Below are positions 44,587-58,506 of a stretch of 64,000 nucleotides of DNA, piece by piece. The DNA is from Coffea arabica. Its lineage: Eukaryota; Streptophyta; Magnoliopsida; Gentianales; Rubiaceae. Below the pieces are notes generated by a model. It saw nothing but the letters and a program-made list of their open reading frames with translations. It was not told the origin of the DNA and ran no database searches. Position 1 is the first letter of the stretch; each line of letters opens with the position of its first letter. Where the stretch lies: positions 16,493,557-16,557,556 of the forward strand of contig NC_092320.1 in NCBI RefSeq assembly GCF_036785885.1. The letters are read 5' to 3'. Both the position numbers and the translations under genes were made by a program.

Positions 44587-46404
44587 CAATGTTTTAAAAC
44601 CCGGACCGTCAATTGAACCGGCGAAGTGAAAGGGTCGAGGTTCAACCGGTCGGACCGGTTCAACCTCGGTTCAATGAATTTTTTTAAAAATAATTTATAT
44701 AAATATATATATGCACAAAATAAGACATGCAATAGACTAATTTAAAACTTTATATGATGAAAAGTTTACTATTTTTGAATAACTTGGATTTTCAAAAATA
44801 AATTTTTTAAATTATAAGTTAAAACAAATAAATTTCATTTCAATTTCAATTATATCTACCAAAATAATCTTAAATCTATCCAAAAAATATCACAATATTT
44901 TGAAATTATACAAAATTCACGTCTATGAGGATTTGACATTGTAAACTTAAATTTTAAATTTATGCCTCTGGGATTTAGAGATTGCAATTTAAAAAAGAAA
45001 GTTTGGAGTTCGAAGGAAGTCAAGAGAATCGAAAATAGAAATGCAAACTTGATAAGAAACAAAAAATGAGATAAAAGTGAGTGGTTGTAGCATTAAATAA
45101 TTTGGGTTAAAAAAATAATTCTTTTTTAACTTTTTTCAAATTTGTGTTTTCAATTCGGCCATTTGACTTTCTCACTCAGTCCATATTCATTGGAAAGAAA
45201 AAAAATTCTCCATATTCACATTTTTTGTCCACTAGAAAATTGTTATTAGCGCCCAATTATTTATCAATGTTCCCTTATTTAATATTTATTTACCAGTCAG
45301 TTAGGTAACAATATCCTTATTCAATGTTACTACCTACGATATTGTTTTGAGATTGTAATTGAAATTAAAATTTTTAAGTATTTTGTTTATTCACACAAAT
45401 TAAAAAAAAAAATCAAGGAGTCATGATGTAAAGTACGAATGTGTACAATGTAATTATAAATATTTTTTAAAATAATAATTACTTATCAATTTTTTTCCTA
45501 AATACTTGTCTACAATGTCAATTGAGCAAGAATATCCCTACTCAATCTTTCTATCTATTATTGCATTTCAACCATTATTTTATTGTGAGATTGTAACTGA
45601 AATTAAAAGTCTAAGTATTTTTATTTATTTTCACAAATTAAAAAATCAAGGGGATTACATTAATAATCAAGGGGAGTACATTAACAAACATAGATATACC
45701 AACAATATATTTGTGATGTAAAGCACAAGTGTTTTTGATGTAATTAAAATTTTTGAAAACAATAACTTATCTAAACAATTCAATTTAGTTACCAAATTAG
45801 ATTGTCATTTTTTTTAATTTTTTATTTTTTCACAAATTTATTTCTTGATTATTTTTATTCTACACATATTAAATCGTTGTCGTACATTTTCTACAAAAAT
45901 TTAAAAAATAATTTGAAAAAGCTATTTTATTAAAGGATTTTTTTAACGGTTGTCCTAACACATTTAATACACCTAATTTATTATATATATACATATACTA
46001 ACAATTATTACTATCTTTGCATTTATATATGTTTTATATACAAAGAAATAAGTTTGATGTATCTTAGGTTTAGGGTGTTTTTAGTTTTTCATTTAATAAG
46101 TTAAGTAGATATTTGCACAAAATAATCATGTCCGCTGCCTATGGCTCAGTGGTAAGGGCTTCTTATAACAAACACAAGGTTTGGTGTTTGACTCTTGGCA
46201 GCTACAATTTGGAATTTCATTTTGAAAAGTTTCAAAAACCGCCGGTTCACGGTCTAAGCGGGTTTTTCCGGTTCGTCCGAGTCATCCGGTTTCCAGCGGT
46301 TCTTGACTACTCTCCGGGTTTAGCTCTAGACCGGACCGTTGGCCTGTCCGGTTCGCGGTCCAACCGGTTGAACCGGCCGGTCCGGTCCGGTTCTGAAAAC
46401 ACTG
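44587..46404. mobile_element. Non-autonomous hAT element A (units 1/2)
   Basis: Complete 1818-bp copy, reversed relative to 32312-34129, with ACTGATAG on both sides (44579-44586 and 46405-46412). It spans the point chosen as unit 1/2 boundary. The tRNA-like segment is at about 46131-46206 (GCTGCC...GGCAGC acceptor-like pairing). Confidence 0.87.
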
Positions 46405-46786
46405 ACTGATAGTACATAAAAAAAACTTAGGCCTTTTTTGAAAACCCCAATTTAGCATTTAAAGTTAATGAATTTAGATATTAACATATTCAAATGTATT
46501 TGATAACAAGAAAAAAAATTATAGTTTTTAAGCATTTTTAGCAAACTCTCGATTACATCTAGTTGTCTGGGCTTGGAGAGTATGCCCGACAGTCTTGATT
46601 TAGTTAGCCAAGTAGTTACAGTTACAATATGTTATGGATCTGCCAACGTAATAATGGAGACTAGTTAAGGGGTTAAGATTTTGAGTCTTTGATTTTCTTC
46701 CGTTACCTTACAATTCATTGTGTAAAATTATCTCCATAAGTGTTCCTCAAATCGGTTGTTTTCAGCTAATTGGTACCACAATCATG

Positions 46787-47977
46787 CAATGTTTTCAGAA
46801 TTGGACTGCACTGCAAACCGGACATTTCAACGGTCCGGTCTAATGCTAAAACCGGAGATTAATGAAAAATCGTTAGAAACCAAGTGAACTGGACAAACTG
46901 TGAAAAATCGTTTAGACAATGAACCGGCGGTTTTGAAAATTTTCAAATGAAAACAATTTCAAGAATGCAACCACTAAGATTTGAACCCTAATCCTCGTTT
47001 AGACAGTGAACCGGCAGTTTTAAAAATTTTCAAATGAAAACAATTTCAAGAATGCAACCACTAAGATTTGAACCGTAATCCTTAAGGCAACAAGAAGGAT
47101 TTCTTACCGTTAGACTACAACCACAGGACAAACGTATTTTGTGTATAAATCTACTTAACTTATTTAGTGAAAAACTAAAAATTAAATTAAAAAAGAGAAA
47201 CCCCAGCACTAGCGACTAAGACACGTCGGCTCTTATTTCTTTGTTTTGCTTTACTTCCTCATCGGCTCATCCTCCTCTATCTTCTTTTCCCTCTTCTCCT
47301 TTTAGCCTTTCGGCCATGAATTGAACTATTTTTGTATGATTTCTTTGGCTCAGTTGCAGAGTTGCAGTTCGTGTAATGCACAGGTAAATTTTGAAGGAAA
47401 TCTAAAGAAGCACTAATCTAGTAATCTAGTTTCTTTTTTATTTTATTTTATTTTTTTACATGAATTCGTCCTTTTTTGTCTATTTTTGTTTATAGATAAA
47501 GATAACTCGAAGCCAGGCAATCATCATTGACTGGGGTTTGTTTTGTTGGCAGTGCCATTGACCAATCCAGTGAAGGTCTTCAAGGTATGAATTTATTCCA
47601 TTAGTTTTTTTTTTTAATTTTAGTTTCATTTTATAACTATTATTTCTTTCTTCGATTTTTTTTTTTTAAAAATCTCTGGTTTGTACCCTTTTTGCTTTGT
47701 TGGGGGAGTACAAGTACAAAATAGGTGGTTTTTTTTTTTAATTGATGCAGACAGTCCAACTTGGTTTAGAAATTTTGGTTATGTTTATCATTCCATTTCA
47801 TGTATATATTTTAGAAATTTTATTATTATCTCAACTTAAATTTAGTTTTAAATTGTGTTGATGAATGCATTTTAAGGACTTAAGTTATCAATAACTATGT
47901 TGGATTGTGCATGAGTCGTCAAGTTCAAGTGTAGAGTGACGACCTGTGACTGTGAGTGCTTAGTACTGAAGTTGCAA

Positions 47978-48011
<34 letters not shown>

Positions 48012-48091
48012 ATGAACCGATAAATCGGTCGGTCGGACCGTGAACTGCTCCCTTCTCCGATTCACTGGCCAGTCCGAGTTTAGAAACATTG
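46787..48091. mobile_element. Non-autonomous hAT element B (unit 2 copy)
   Basis: CAATGTTTTCAGAATTGG start, TTTAGAAACATTG end, flanks CAATCATG (46779-46786) and CAATTATG (48092-48099). (TA)n run at 47979-48008. Confidence 0.8.
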
Positions 48092-49199
48092 CAATTATGC
48101 AAGAGAGTATGAATTAAAATAAAATTTTCGGCTGTGACTTCCACAGTTAGACTAACCTAGTCTACACAATACACAAAGGAGGAGTCCACTATGTGGTGCC
48201 AGTACATATTTGCCATTTTTTAAACTTCTTGTAATATCTTCACTAGTAAGAGTATTTACCTTTTCTACACATACAGAAATAATAATTTCAAGGGTAATTT
48301 AGTGAATTGATTGCTTCCCCAGCCTCCTATTTTTAAGAGCTTAATGTAGAGATTTTAATTACGTTAGCAACTACCAAATAAATAAGTGAACACAATACAA
48401 GAAACCCTCACCATAAATATTTTCCAAGTGAAAAACATTTTTTGTGACAAATATTTACAAGTGATCATAATTTTAATCACCGGCACGCATATATTATGTA
48501 CCTTAAACACTAATTAATTTAAATAAAACCATAAGAGGCAGCAAAAATGTTTGCCTACTTTCTAAATTGACATCAAGTCAAACCCAAGGAAGGCAATTAA
48601 AATGGAAAAAAAAACTTGAATTTGGCTTGAAAATTGAAAAGATTAGAGCCAGGATGACACATTCAAAAGTTGAGGATTTAACTAAGAGCACGAGGAACTT
48701 AATTTCAAGGATTACTAATGGCATCATTTATACAAGTGTAAATGAGTCTACTCAACCCAAACACTTCAGTGTTTAATTTTGTTTATTTATTTTAATGTGT
48801 TCAGCAATACGTTCAAATTTGGCATATTTGCTTATCAAAAAATTGAACTAAAATAACCTTTAATCAAGTCAAGCTTGAATCAATTTATAGTAACTTGAGT
48901 TTTTTTACACATAAATTTCAAGTTTTATGCTGATTGAATCAAGTTCAAGTTAAATTTAAAATTTTACTGAGCACAAAATACTATTTATAATTAACTTGAT
49001 TAGTTAGCAAACCAAACTCTTTTCTCATGGAGATGATTTTGAGAATCAAGTAATTTCATTTCTCTTTCAACCCTAGGAATTTACTCAAATAGACTAAAAC
49101 TAAAATAAAGTTCGGTACTTAATTCACTCTCTGCGTGACATTTTGCTGCTCTAGTCCTTGCAAGTCGGCCTTAGTAACCGCGGTCGCACTTGCATGTTT

Positions 49200-49596
49200 C
49201 AGCGGTGGAGCCACATATAGTTGAGGGAGAACAATTGCACCCCCTCAATTTTGAGAAAATTATGTTTTAAGCTTAGAAAGTTCAGAAATTTCTAATATCG
49301 TTACTTATTTGCCCTTCTAAAATTTTAAAAAATCCCTTTCCTATCATACATAGCTCCCAAAAATAATTAAAAAATTATAATCATCACCCTTCACAAGAGT
49401 GTTAGACTTACCAAAAATGTTAATTCAAAGGTAATTTTCACTATAAATTTTAAGCGCAATTTAAATTAAAAAAAAGTATATTTACCATAGGAGAGTATGA
49501 ATTTTTAAGATGGACATATTTATTGGTTTTAAACTCTACTATTATCGTGCTATCGTAAATTGACGCCCTAACTCTAGGGTCCTGACTCCGCCATTG
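49200..49596. mobile_element. hAT-type MITE (unit 2 copy)
   Basis: Copy of 40290-40686 at +8910. Confidence 0.8.
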
Positions 49597-50772
49597 GCAT
49601 GTTCCGAACGGAACTCTAATGGAGACTTTATCAATTCCACAGAAATTGCTGCATGGGACATGAATTTCGAGGTCTTCGCCGTTACACTGCAGTAAATTAC
49701 TTGAGGTCCCGGTCTTTACATTTCTTTAACAGCCATCAACTTCTGCTGTCCTAATCCTTACACAAATTGCGGCGGCACTTGAATGTTCCGCGGGGCAGAT
49801 TGAACTCCGATCGAAACTTCATCAACTTCTTCTGCAAGACTTGCCGCATAGACTTCATTAGCGAATCAGCTTCTTGGTTTACAAATTACTGAGGTCTTGC
49901 TCATTACAGGTCTTGAACAGCCATCAATTTTTGTCCTTACCCTTACCAATCGCGGAGCACAAGAGTGTTCGACGGGGAAGAATGAACTCCGGCAGTTTAT
50001 CAACTTCTCCGACTGGACTTGCTGCATAGACTTCGATGGCATCTTCTTGTTCAACTAAAGTGATTCTGGGATGTGCTGATGCACCACTAGCTATACTGGG
50101 ATGTAATCTGGATAGATACTTTGTGTTTATTGAATCATGTCCCCGTGAAGTATCCTTTGCTTTTGATGAGGACAATAGACGGGTTTGCCATCCCCATCTG
50201 TTGTACTTTTCTTTATTATTTACCTAAAAAAATCAAGTTGAATTATACCCTTAACTCGTGTTTATTTTGAACGTTGCATTCAAAACTCCAATTTTTGGAT
50301 ACATTGCATCACCTGATTTGATATTAGTGTAGTCATATATAGATGTTTCCAAATGTGAAAGATGCAAACATTTTTTATTTTAAGACACCTCACCGCTTTT
50401 CAATATATTATATTATTTTTTAGTTTCATATTTCTTCAATTACTTAAATATAAGATAAACTGCAAGAGCATAAGGTACAAATGTCTAAGTAAGAAATAGT
50501 GCATAATTTCAGGATAGGTTTCATTAGAAGAAAAGGGGAATAAAGTTGTTTCTAAATAGACCATTCACTAAAGAGTATCACATATAACTAATTCTTAATA
50601 GTTTGATAAAGAGTATCACAAATACTTCCTACGTCTGCCCCAAAACCAACGCTCACGCATGCCAACCGAGCTTCTGATTGCCCATCAATCTAGGGCATAA
50701 TTTTGCCAGAGTTTCTAGGACCAAAACGATGGAAATTTGGTCATAATTAACTCAGCTTTCCGAACTGAAATC

Positions 50773-50780
50773 TATAAATA
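50773..50780 (+). promoter_or_regulatory. TATA box of the protease in unit 2
   Basis: TATAAATA 124 bp before the ATG at 50904. Confidence 0.75.
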
Positions 50781-50903
50781 GCTAGCTGGTATTCTGAATG
50801 GAAGCAGTGTGGCTTCCCATTCAAATCTTTTGCACCATAATTTATTGGCTTTATACTCTCAGATTCTTCCATTCACTTGTTTCTTTGAGCTCTTAATCAA
50901 ACA

Positions 50904-52024
50904 ATGGCTTGGACATTCAATTCTATGCTGGTTACTGCCGCATTCTTACTGCTGGCGATGTTGGCTTCTCAAGCTACGGCCCGCAGCTTGGATGAAGCCT
51001 CATTGACTGAAAAGCACGAGCAGTGGATGGTTGAACACGGACGGGTTTACAAGGATGAGGCAGAGAAGGCAAAGCGATTCAAGATTTTCAAGGAAACTGT
51101 GGAGTACATTGAGGCCTTCAACAAGGCTGGGAACAAGTCTTACGTGTTGGGCATTAACCGATTTGCTGACCTGACAAACGAAGAGTTCCTATCAGCCAGC
51201 ACTGGGTACAACTACAAACCAAGGAAAGACGTATCTCAAGGAACTTCATTCAGGTATGCAGATGTCAGTGACGCTCCGCCTTCCACGGACTGGAGACAGA
51301 AAGGTGCTGTCACTGGAGTCAAGGACCAGGCAGCTTGTGGTAAGTCCAATATTTGACCACCATTAGTATATGCTTTCCATGCCAAAATGTCTATATGAAG
51401 TTGGGCTAATTAGGATGAAAAACCCCTTTGGATAATGAAAATGCAGGATGTTGTTGGGCATTTTCAGCTGTTGCAGCCGTAGAAGGAATTCATAAACTCA
51501 AAGCCGGTCAGCTAACCTCGCTGTCTGAGCAACAGCTTGTTGACTGTGATACCAGTAGTAATCATGGCTGCAGTGGAGGTCGCATGGATGAAGCATTTAA
51601 TTTCATTGCTAGCAATGGCCTCGCCACTGAATCCGAGTACCCATATCAAGGAGCTGATGGCACTTGCAATAACGACCAAGGAGCTGTCCGGATCACAAGT
51701 TATGAAGATGTCCCTCAGAATAACGAGGATGCTCTTCTGCAGGCCGTGTCTAAACAACCCGTATCAGTTGGCATTGAAGGCAGCGGCATGGACTTCAAAA
51801 ACTATCAAAGCGGCGTTTTCTCCGGCGATTGTGGGAATAACTTGGACCATGCCGTGACACTAGTTGGATACGGTACAAGTGAGGATGGAACCAAGTATTG
51901 GTTGGTTAAGAATTCCTGGGGAACTAGCTGGGGTGAGGATGGGTACATGCGCCTTCAGAGAGACACTGGTGCTCCAGAAGGCCTTTGTGGCATCGCCAGC
52001 CAGGCTTCTTATCCCACTGCTTAG
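50904..52024 (+). CDS. Papain-type cysteine protease, SAG39-like (tandem copy 2)
   Basis: Exons 50904-51339 and 51447-52024. The predicted 337-residue protein is identical to copy 1 (Thr169, Ser230; Gln142, Cys148, His280, Asn301 intact). Promoter, intron and 3' flank are also duplicated without visible damage, so this copy should be as functional as copy 1. Any expression data that map to one tandem copy will map to all three. Confidence 0.93.
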
Positions 52025-52395
52025 AATAGTTTAAATGTTGAAATAATTGCTGGTGCTTCATTAATTAGAAAGCAATTCTGCTTTTTCTATATATCACGGT
52101 CTGATGTTATAAGCATGAAACTAGCATCTTGTCTTGTGATGCAGTGCCTTTTATTACGTATCTCATATAGCCTTTATCAGCTTAACATGTATTGTTTCTT
52201 GTTTTTGCCTGAATAAATGGTGTTTGGTCTCTTTAGTGAAGTATGATCTTCTTCTTTATTTATTATTTTTTTTTTGGAGGAATAGTCTTTTTTTTTTTTT
52301 TTGGTGCTGCCCATATATGCTGAGAAAAGAAATATTACCAGTCTAACTGGAAAGGAAGAATTCATAATAACGGGAAAGAATTCTTGAGTAACCAA

Positions 52396-53496
52396 TAATC
52401 GCGCAAGTCAGAAGAGTTGGTGCATAAGAACTCGCTAGACTATCCTAACAAAATACCTTGATAAATATCGTGTTGCTCGCGTATATATAAATTTGGACAA
52501 TGACTCAATACAATTGTGTTTTTGTACGGTTTGGTCCGTTCAGTGTACATGTTTAAATTTGTAGTGTACACATACATCATAATATTGTACTATGTTGAAT
52601 ATTTTATTCATATATATTAATTTTATCTTGAATACAATAATGTAATGTAATTACGCATCAAATAATATAATAAATACAATAACCGGACTGAACTGTACCT
52701 GACTGCACTAGCCCTCTCCATATAATTCACTAGAGTCGGTGCTTAAGAAAACAACCACACAGATAAATTCCTCATAAACTTCTTAAGTGCATCACATGTG
52801 TGTAGTGATTTTTTAAACACTAGTAGTTATAAATGCATCACATATGTGAATGATTTGAATCCCAAATTTGAATTTATATTATATGGCATGATCTAAATAT
52901 GCTAGTGTAAAAAAAATGTTCACTGACAGTATATAAAAAATTTACTCTTTAACTAATATGTTGTTGAAGTTTTCCTTGCCTTGACAAAAAAATTAGGAAG
53001 AAAGGTGAATATGCTATTATGAAAAAATTTGTACACTAACAATGTATTAAAAACTTACCCTTTAACTAATATGCTATTGAATTTTTCCTTGCCCTGAGAT
53101 AAAGTAGCAAGAAGGGTGAATCTTCTAGTGTAAAAAAAAAAAAAATTATATACTGACAATGCATTGCATCAAAAAACTTACTTTGTAACTAATATGTAAC
53201 TTGAGTTTTTTCCCTACCTTAAAAAAATTAGCAAGAAGGGTGAATCTTCTAGTGTAAAAAGAAAAAAAAATTGTTCACTGATAGTGTATAAAAAACTTAC
53301 TCTTTAACTAATATTTTCTTGAATTTTTCCTTGCCTTTGAAAAAATTAGCAAGAAGGATGAGGTTTAAGATTCAATGTATAAAAACTTACTCTTTAACTA
53401 ATATGTTTTTGAATTTTTCCCCTACCTTAAGAAAAAAAATTAGCAAGAAGGGTAAACCTATTAATGTAAAAAAAAATAAAAAATACACACTGATAG
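52396..53496. repeat. Reversed R block (unit 2)
   Basis: Copy of 43486-44586 at +8910. Confidence 0.75.
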
Positions 53497-55314
53497 CAAT
53501 GTTTTAAAACCCGGACCGTCAATTGAACCGGCGAAGTGAAAGGGTCGAGGTTCAACCGGTCGGACCGGTTCAACCTCGGTTCAATGAATTTTTTTAAAAA
53601 TAATTTATATAAATATATATATGCACAAAATAAGACATGCAATAGACTAATTTAAAACTTTATATGATGAAAAGTTTACTATTTTTGAATAACTTGGATT
53701 TTCAAAAATAAATTTTTTAAATTATAAGTTAAAACAAATAAATTTCATTTCAATTTCAATTATATCTACCAAAATAATCTTAAATCTATCCAAAAAATAT
53801 CACAATATTTTGAAATTATACAAAATTCACGTCTATGAGGATTTGACATTGTAAACTTAAATTTTAAATTTATGCCTCTGGGATTTAGAGATTGCAATTT
53901 AAAAAAGAAAGTTTGGAGTTCGAAGGAAGTCAAGAGAATCGAAAATAGAAATGCAAACTTGATAAGAAACAAAAAATGAGATAAAAGTGAGTGGTTGTAG
54001 CATTAAATAATTTGGGTTAAAAAAATAATTCTTTTTTAACTTTTTTCAAATTTGTGTTTTCAATTCGGCCATTTGACTTTCTCACTCAGTCCATATTCAT
54101 TGGAAAGAAAAAAAATTCTCCATATTCACATTTTTTGTCCACTAGAAAATTGTTATTAGCGCCCAATTATTTATCAATGTTCCCTTATTTAATATTTATT
54201 TACCAGTCAGTTAGGTAACAATATCCTTATTCAATGTTACTACCTACGATATTGTTTTGAGATTGTAATTGAAATTAAAATTTTTAAGTATTTTGTTTAT
54301 TCACACAAATTAAAAAAAAAAATCAAGGAGTCATGATGTAAAGTACGAATGTGTACAATGTAATTATAAATATTTTTTAAAATAATAATTACTTATCAAT
54401 TTTTTTCCTAAATACTTGTCTACAATGTCAATTGAGCAAGAATATCCCTACTCAATCTTTCTATCTATTATTGCATTTCAACCATTATTTTATTGTGAGA
54501 TTGTAACTGAAATTAAAAGTCTAAGTATTTTTATTTATTTTCACAAATTAAAAAATCAAGGGGATTACATTAATAATCAAGGGGAGTACATTAACAAACA
54601 TAGATATACCAACAATATATTTGTGATGTAAAGCACAAGTGTTTTTGATGTAATTAAAATTTTTGAAAACAATAACTTATCTAAACAATTCAATTTAGTT
54701 ACCAAATTAGATTGTCATTTTTTTTAATTTTTTATTTTTTCACAAATTTATTTCTTGATTATTTTTATTCTACACATATTAAATCGTTGTCGTACATTTT
54801 CTACAAAAATTTAAAAAATAATTTGAAAAAGCTATTTTATTAAAGGATTTTTTTAACGGTTGTCCTAACACATTTAATACACCTAATTTATTATATATAT
54901 ACATATACTAACAATTATTACTATCTTTGCATTTATATATGTTTTATATACAAAGAAATAAGTTTGATGTATCTTAGGTTTAGGGTGTTTTTAGTTTTTC
55001 ATTTAATAAGTTAAGTAGATATTTGCACAAAATAATCATGTCCGCTGCCTATGGCTCAGTGGTAAGGGCTTCTTATAACAAACACAAGGTTTGGTGTTTG
55101 ACTCTTGGCAGCTACAATTTGGAATTTCATTTTGAAAAGTTTCAAAAACCGCCGGTTCACGGTCTAAGCGGGTTTTTCCGGTTCGTCCGAGTCATCCGGT
55201 TTCCAGCGGTTCTTGACTACTCTCCGGGTTTAGCTCTAGACCGGACCGTTGGCCTGTCCGGTTCGCGGTCCAACCGGTTGAACCGGCCGGTCCGGTCCGG
55301 TTCTGAAAACACTG
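53497..55314. mobile_element. Non-autonomous hAT element A (units 2/3)
   Basis: Copy of 44587-46404 at +8910 with the same ACTGATAG flanks. Confidence 0.87.
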
Positions 55315-55696
55315 ACTGATAGTACATAAAAAAAACTTAGGCCTTTTTTGAAAACCCCAATTTAGCATTTAAAGTTAATGAATTTAGATATTAACATATT
55401 CAAATGTATTTGATAACAAGAAAAAAAATTATAGTTTTTAAGCATTTTTAGCAAACTCTCGATTACATCTAGTTGTCTGGGCTTGGAGAGTATGCCCGAC
55501 AGTCTTGATTTAGTTAGCCAAGTAGTTACAGTTACAATATGTTATGGATCTGCCAACGTAATAATGGAGACTAGTTAAGGGGTTAAGATTTTGAGTCTTT
55601 GATTTTCTTCCGTTACCTTACAATTCATTGTGTAAAATTATCTCCATAAGTGTTCCTCAAATCGGTTGTTTTCAGCTAATTGGTACCACAATCATG

Positions 55697-56887
55697 CAAT
55701 GTTTTCAGAATTGGACTGCACTGCAAACCGGACATTTCAACGGTCCGGTCTAATGCTAAAACCGGAGATTAATGAAAAATCGTTAGAAACCAAGTGAACT
55801 GGACAAACTGTGAAAAATCGTTTAGACAATGAACCGGCGGTTTTGAAAATTTTCAAATGAAAACAATTTCAAGAATGCAACCACTAAGATTTGAACCCTA
55901 ATCCTCGTTTAGACAGTGAACCGGCAGTTTTAAAAATTTTCAAATGAAAACAATTTCAAGAATGCAACCACTAAGATTTGAACCGTAATCCTTAAGGCAA
56001 CAAGAAGGATTTCTTACCGTTAGACTACAACCACAGGACAAACGTATTTTGTGTATAAATCTACTTAACTTATTTAGTGAAAAACTAAAAATTAAATTAA
56101 AAAAGAGAAACCCCAGCACTAGCGACTAAGACACGTCGGCTCTTATTTCTTTGTTTTGCTTTACTTCCTCATCGGCTCATCCTCCTCTATCTTCTTTTCC
56201 CTCTTCTCCTTTTAGCCTTTCGGCCATGAATTGAACTATTTTTGTATGATTTCTTTGGCTCAGTTGCAGAGTTGCAGTTCGTGTAATGCACAGGTAAATT
56301 TTGAAGGAAATCTAAAGAAGCACTAATCTAGTAATCTAGTTTCTTTTTTATTTTATTTTATTTTTTTACATGAATTCGTCCTTTTTTGTCTATTTTTGTT
56401 TATAGATAAAGATAACTCGAAGCCAGGCAATCATCATTGACTGGGGTTTGTTTTGTTGGCAGTGCCATTGACCAATCCAGTGAAGGTCTTCAAGGTATGA
56501 ATTTATTCCATTAGTTTTTTTTTTTAATTTTAGTTTCATTTTATAACTATTATTTCTTTCTTCGATTTTTTTTTTTTAAAAATCTCTGGTTTGTACCCTT
56601 TTTGCTTTGTTGGGGGAGTACAAGTACAAAATAGGTGGTTTTTTTTTTTAATTGATGCAGACAGTCCAACTTGGTTTAGAAATTTTGGTTATGTTTATCA
56701 TTCCATTTCATGTATATATTTTAGAAATTTTATTATTATCTCAACTTAAATTTAGTTTTAAATTGTGTTGATGAATGCATTTTAAGGACTTAAGTTATCA
56801 ATAACTATGTTGGATTGTGCATGAGTCGTCAAGTTCAAGTGTAGAGTGACGACCTGTGACTGTGAGTGCTTAGTACTGAAGTTGCAA

Positions 56888-56921
<34 letters not shown>

Positions 56922-57001
56922 ATGAACCGATAAATCGGTCGGTCGGACCGTGAACTGCTCCCTTCTCCGATTCACTGGCCAGTCCGAGTTTAGAAACATT
57001 G
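55697..57001. mobile_element. Non-autonomous hAT element B (unit 3 copy)
   Basis: Copy of 46787-48091 at +8910. Confidence 0.8.
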
Positions 57002-58109
57002 CAATTATGCAAGAGAGTATGAATTAAAATAAAATTTTCGGCTGTGACTTCCACAGTTAGACTAACCTAGTCTACACAATACACAAAGGAGGAGTCCACT
57101 ATGTGGTGCCAGTACATATTTGCCATTTTTTAAACTTCTTGTAATATCTTCACTAGTAAGAGTATTTACCTTTTCTACACATACAGAAATAATAATTTCA
57201 AGGGTAATTTAGTGAATTGATTGCTTCCCCAGCCTCCTATTTTTAAGAGCTTAATGTAGAGATTTTAATTACGTTAGCAACTACCAAATAAATAAGTGAA
57301 CACAATACAAGAAACCCTCACCATAAATATTTTCCAAGTGAAAAACATTTTTTGTGACAAATATTTACAAGTGATCATAATTTTAATCACCGGCACGCAT
57401 ATATTATGTACCTTAAACACTAATTAATTTAAATAAAACCATAAGAGGCAGCAAAAATGTTTGCCTACTTTCTAAATTGACATCAAGTCAAACCCAAGGA
57501 AGGCAATTAAAATGGAAAAAAAAACTTGAATTTGGCTTGAAAATTGAAAAGATTAGAGCCAGGATGACACATTCAAAAGTTGAGGATTTAACTAAGAGCA
57601 CGAGGAACTTAATTTCAAGGATTACTAATGGCATCATTTATACAAGTGTAAATGAGTCTACTCAACCCAAACACTTCAGTGTTTAATTTTGTTTATTTAT
57701 TTTAATGTGTTCAGCAATACGTTCAAATTTGGCATATTTGCTTATCAAAAAATTGAACTAAAATAACCTTTAATCAAGTCAAGCTTGAATCAATTTATAG
57801 TAACTTGAGTTTTTTTACACATAAATTTCAAGTTTTATGCTGATTGAATCAAGTTCAAGTTAAATTTAAAATTTTACTGAGCACAAAATACTATTTATAA
57901 TTAACTTGATTAGTTAGCAAACCAAACTCTTTTCTCATGGAGATGATTTTGAGAATCAAGTAATTTCATTTCTCTTTCAACCCTAGGAATTTACTCAAAT
58001 AGACTAAAACTAAAATAAAGTTCGGTACTTAATTCACTCTCTGCGTGACATTTTGCTGCTCTAGTCCTTGCAAGTCGGCCTTAGTAACCGCGGTCGCACT
58101 TGCATGTTT

Positions 58110-58506
58110 CAGCGGTGGAGCCACATATAGTTGAGGGAGAACAATTGCACCCCCTCAATTTTGAGAAAATTATGTTTTAAGCTTAGAAAGTTCAGAAATT
58201 TCTAATATCGTTACTTATTTGCCCTTCTAAAATTTTAAAAAATCCCTTTCCTATCATACATAGCTCCCAAAAATAATTAAAAAATTATAATCATCACCCT
58301 TCACAAGAGTGTTAGACTTACCAAAAATGTTAATTCAAAGGTAATTTTCACTATAAATTTTAAGCGCAATTTAAATTAAAAAAAAGTATATTTACCATAG
58401 GAGAGTATGAATTTTTAAGATGGACATATTTATTGGTTTTAAACTCTACTATTATCGTGCTATCGTAAATTGACGCCCTAACTCTAGGGTCCTGACTCCG
58501 CCATTG
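58110..58506. mobile_element. hAT-type MITE (unit 3 copy)
   Basis: Copy of 49200-49596 at +8910. Confidence 0.8.

Larger units (their letters stand above)
36613..45521 (+). repeat. Tandem unit 1 (8909 bp)
   Basis: Starts at the orientation switch, inside a truncated hAT element A, and ends where the same base recurs at 45522. Contains hAT A remnant, hAT B (37877-39181), hAT MITE (40290-40686), a protease (41994-43114), reversed R block and most of a new hAT A. Differences from unit 2 that I saw include T for C at 37324 and one missing A near 37629. Confidence 0.9.
45522..54431 (+). repeat. Tandem unit 2 (8910 bp)
   Basis: Same order as unit 1. A single-base difference from units 1 and 3 is seen at 52501 (T where the others have G, at 43591 and 61411). 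Gene-free stretches are: 46413-46778 and 48100-49199 (AT-rich, unclassified), 49597-50772 (~183-bp repeats then protease promoter), and 52025-52395 (protease 3' flank with A/T runs). Confidence 0.92.

Noticed and set aside
46113-46409. 98-codon frame in hAT element A (also 55023-55319)
   Set aside because: It covers the tRNA-like part and the CCGG-rich end, and is closed in unit 1 by a single-base difference. No protein family.
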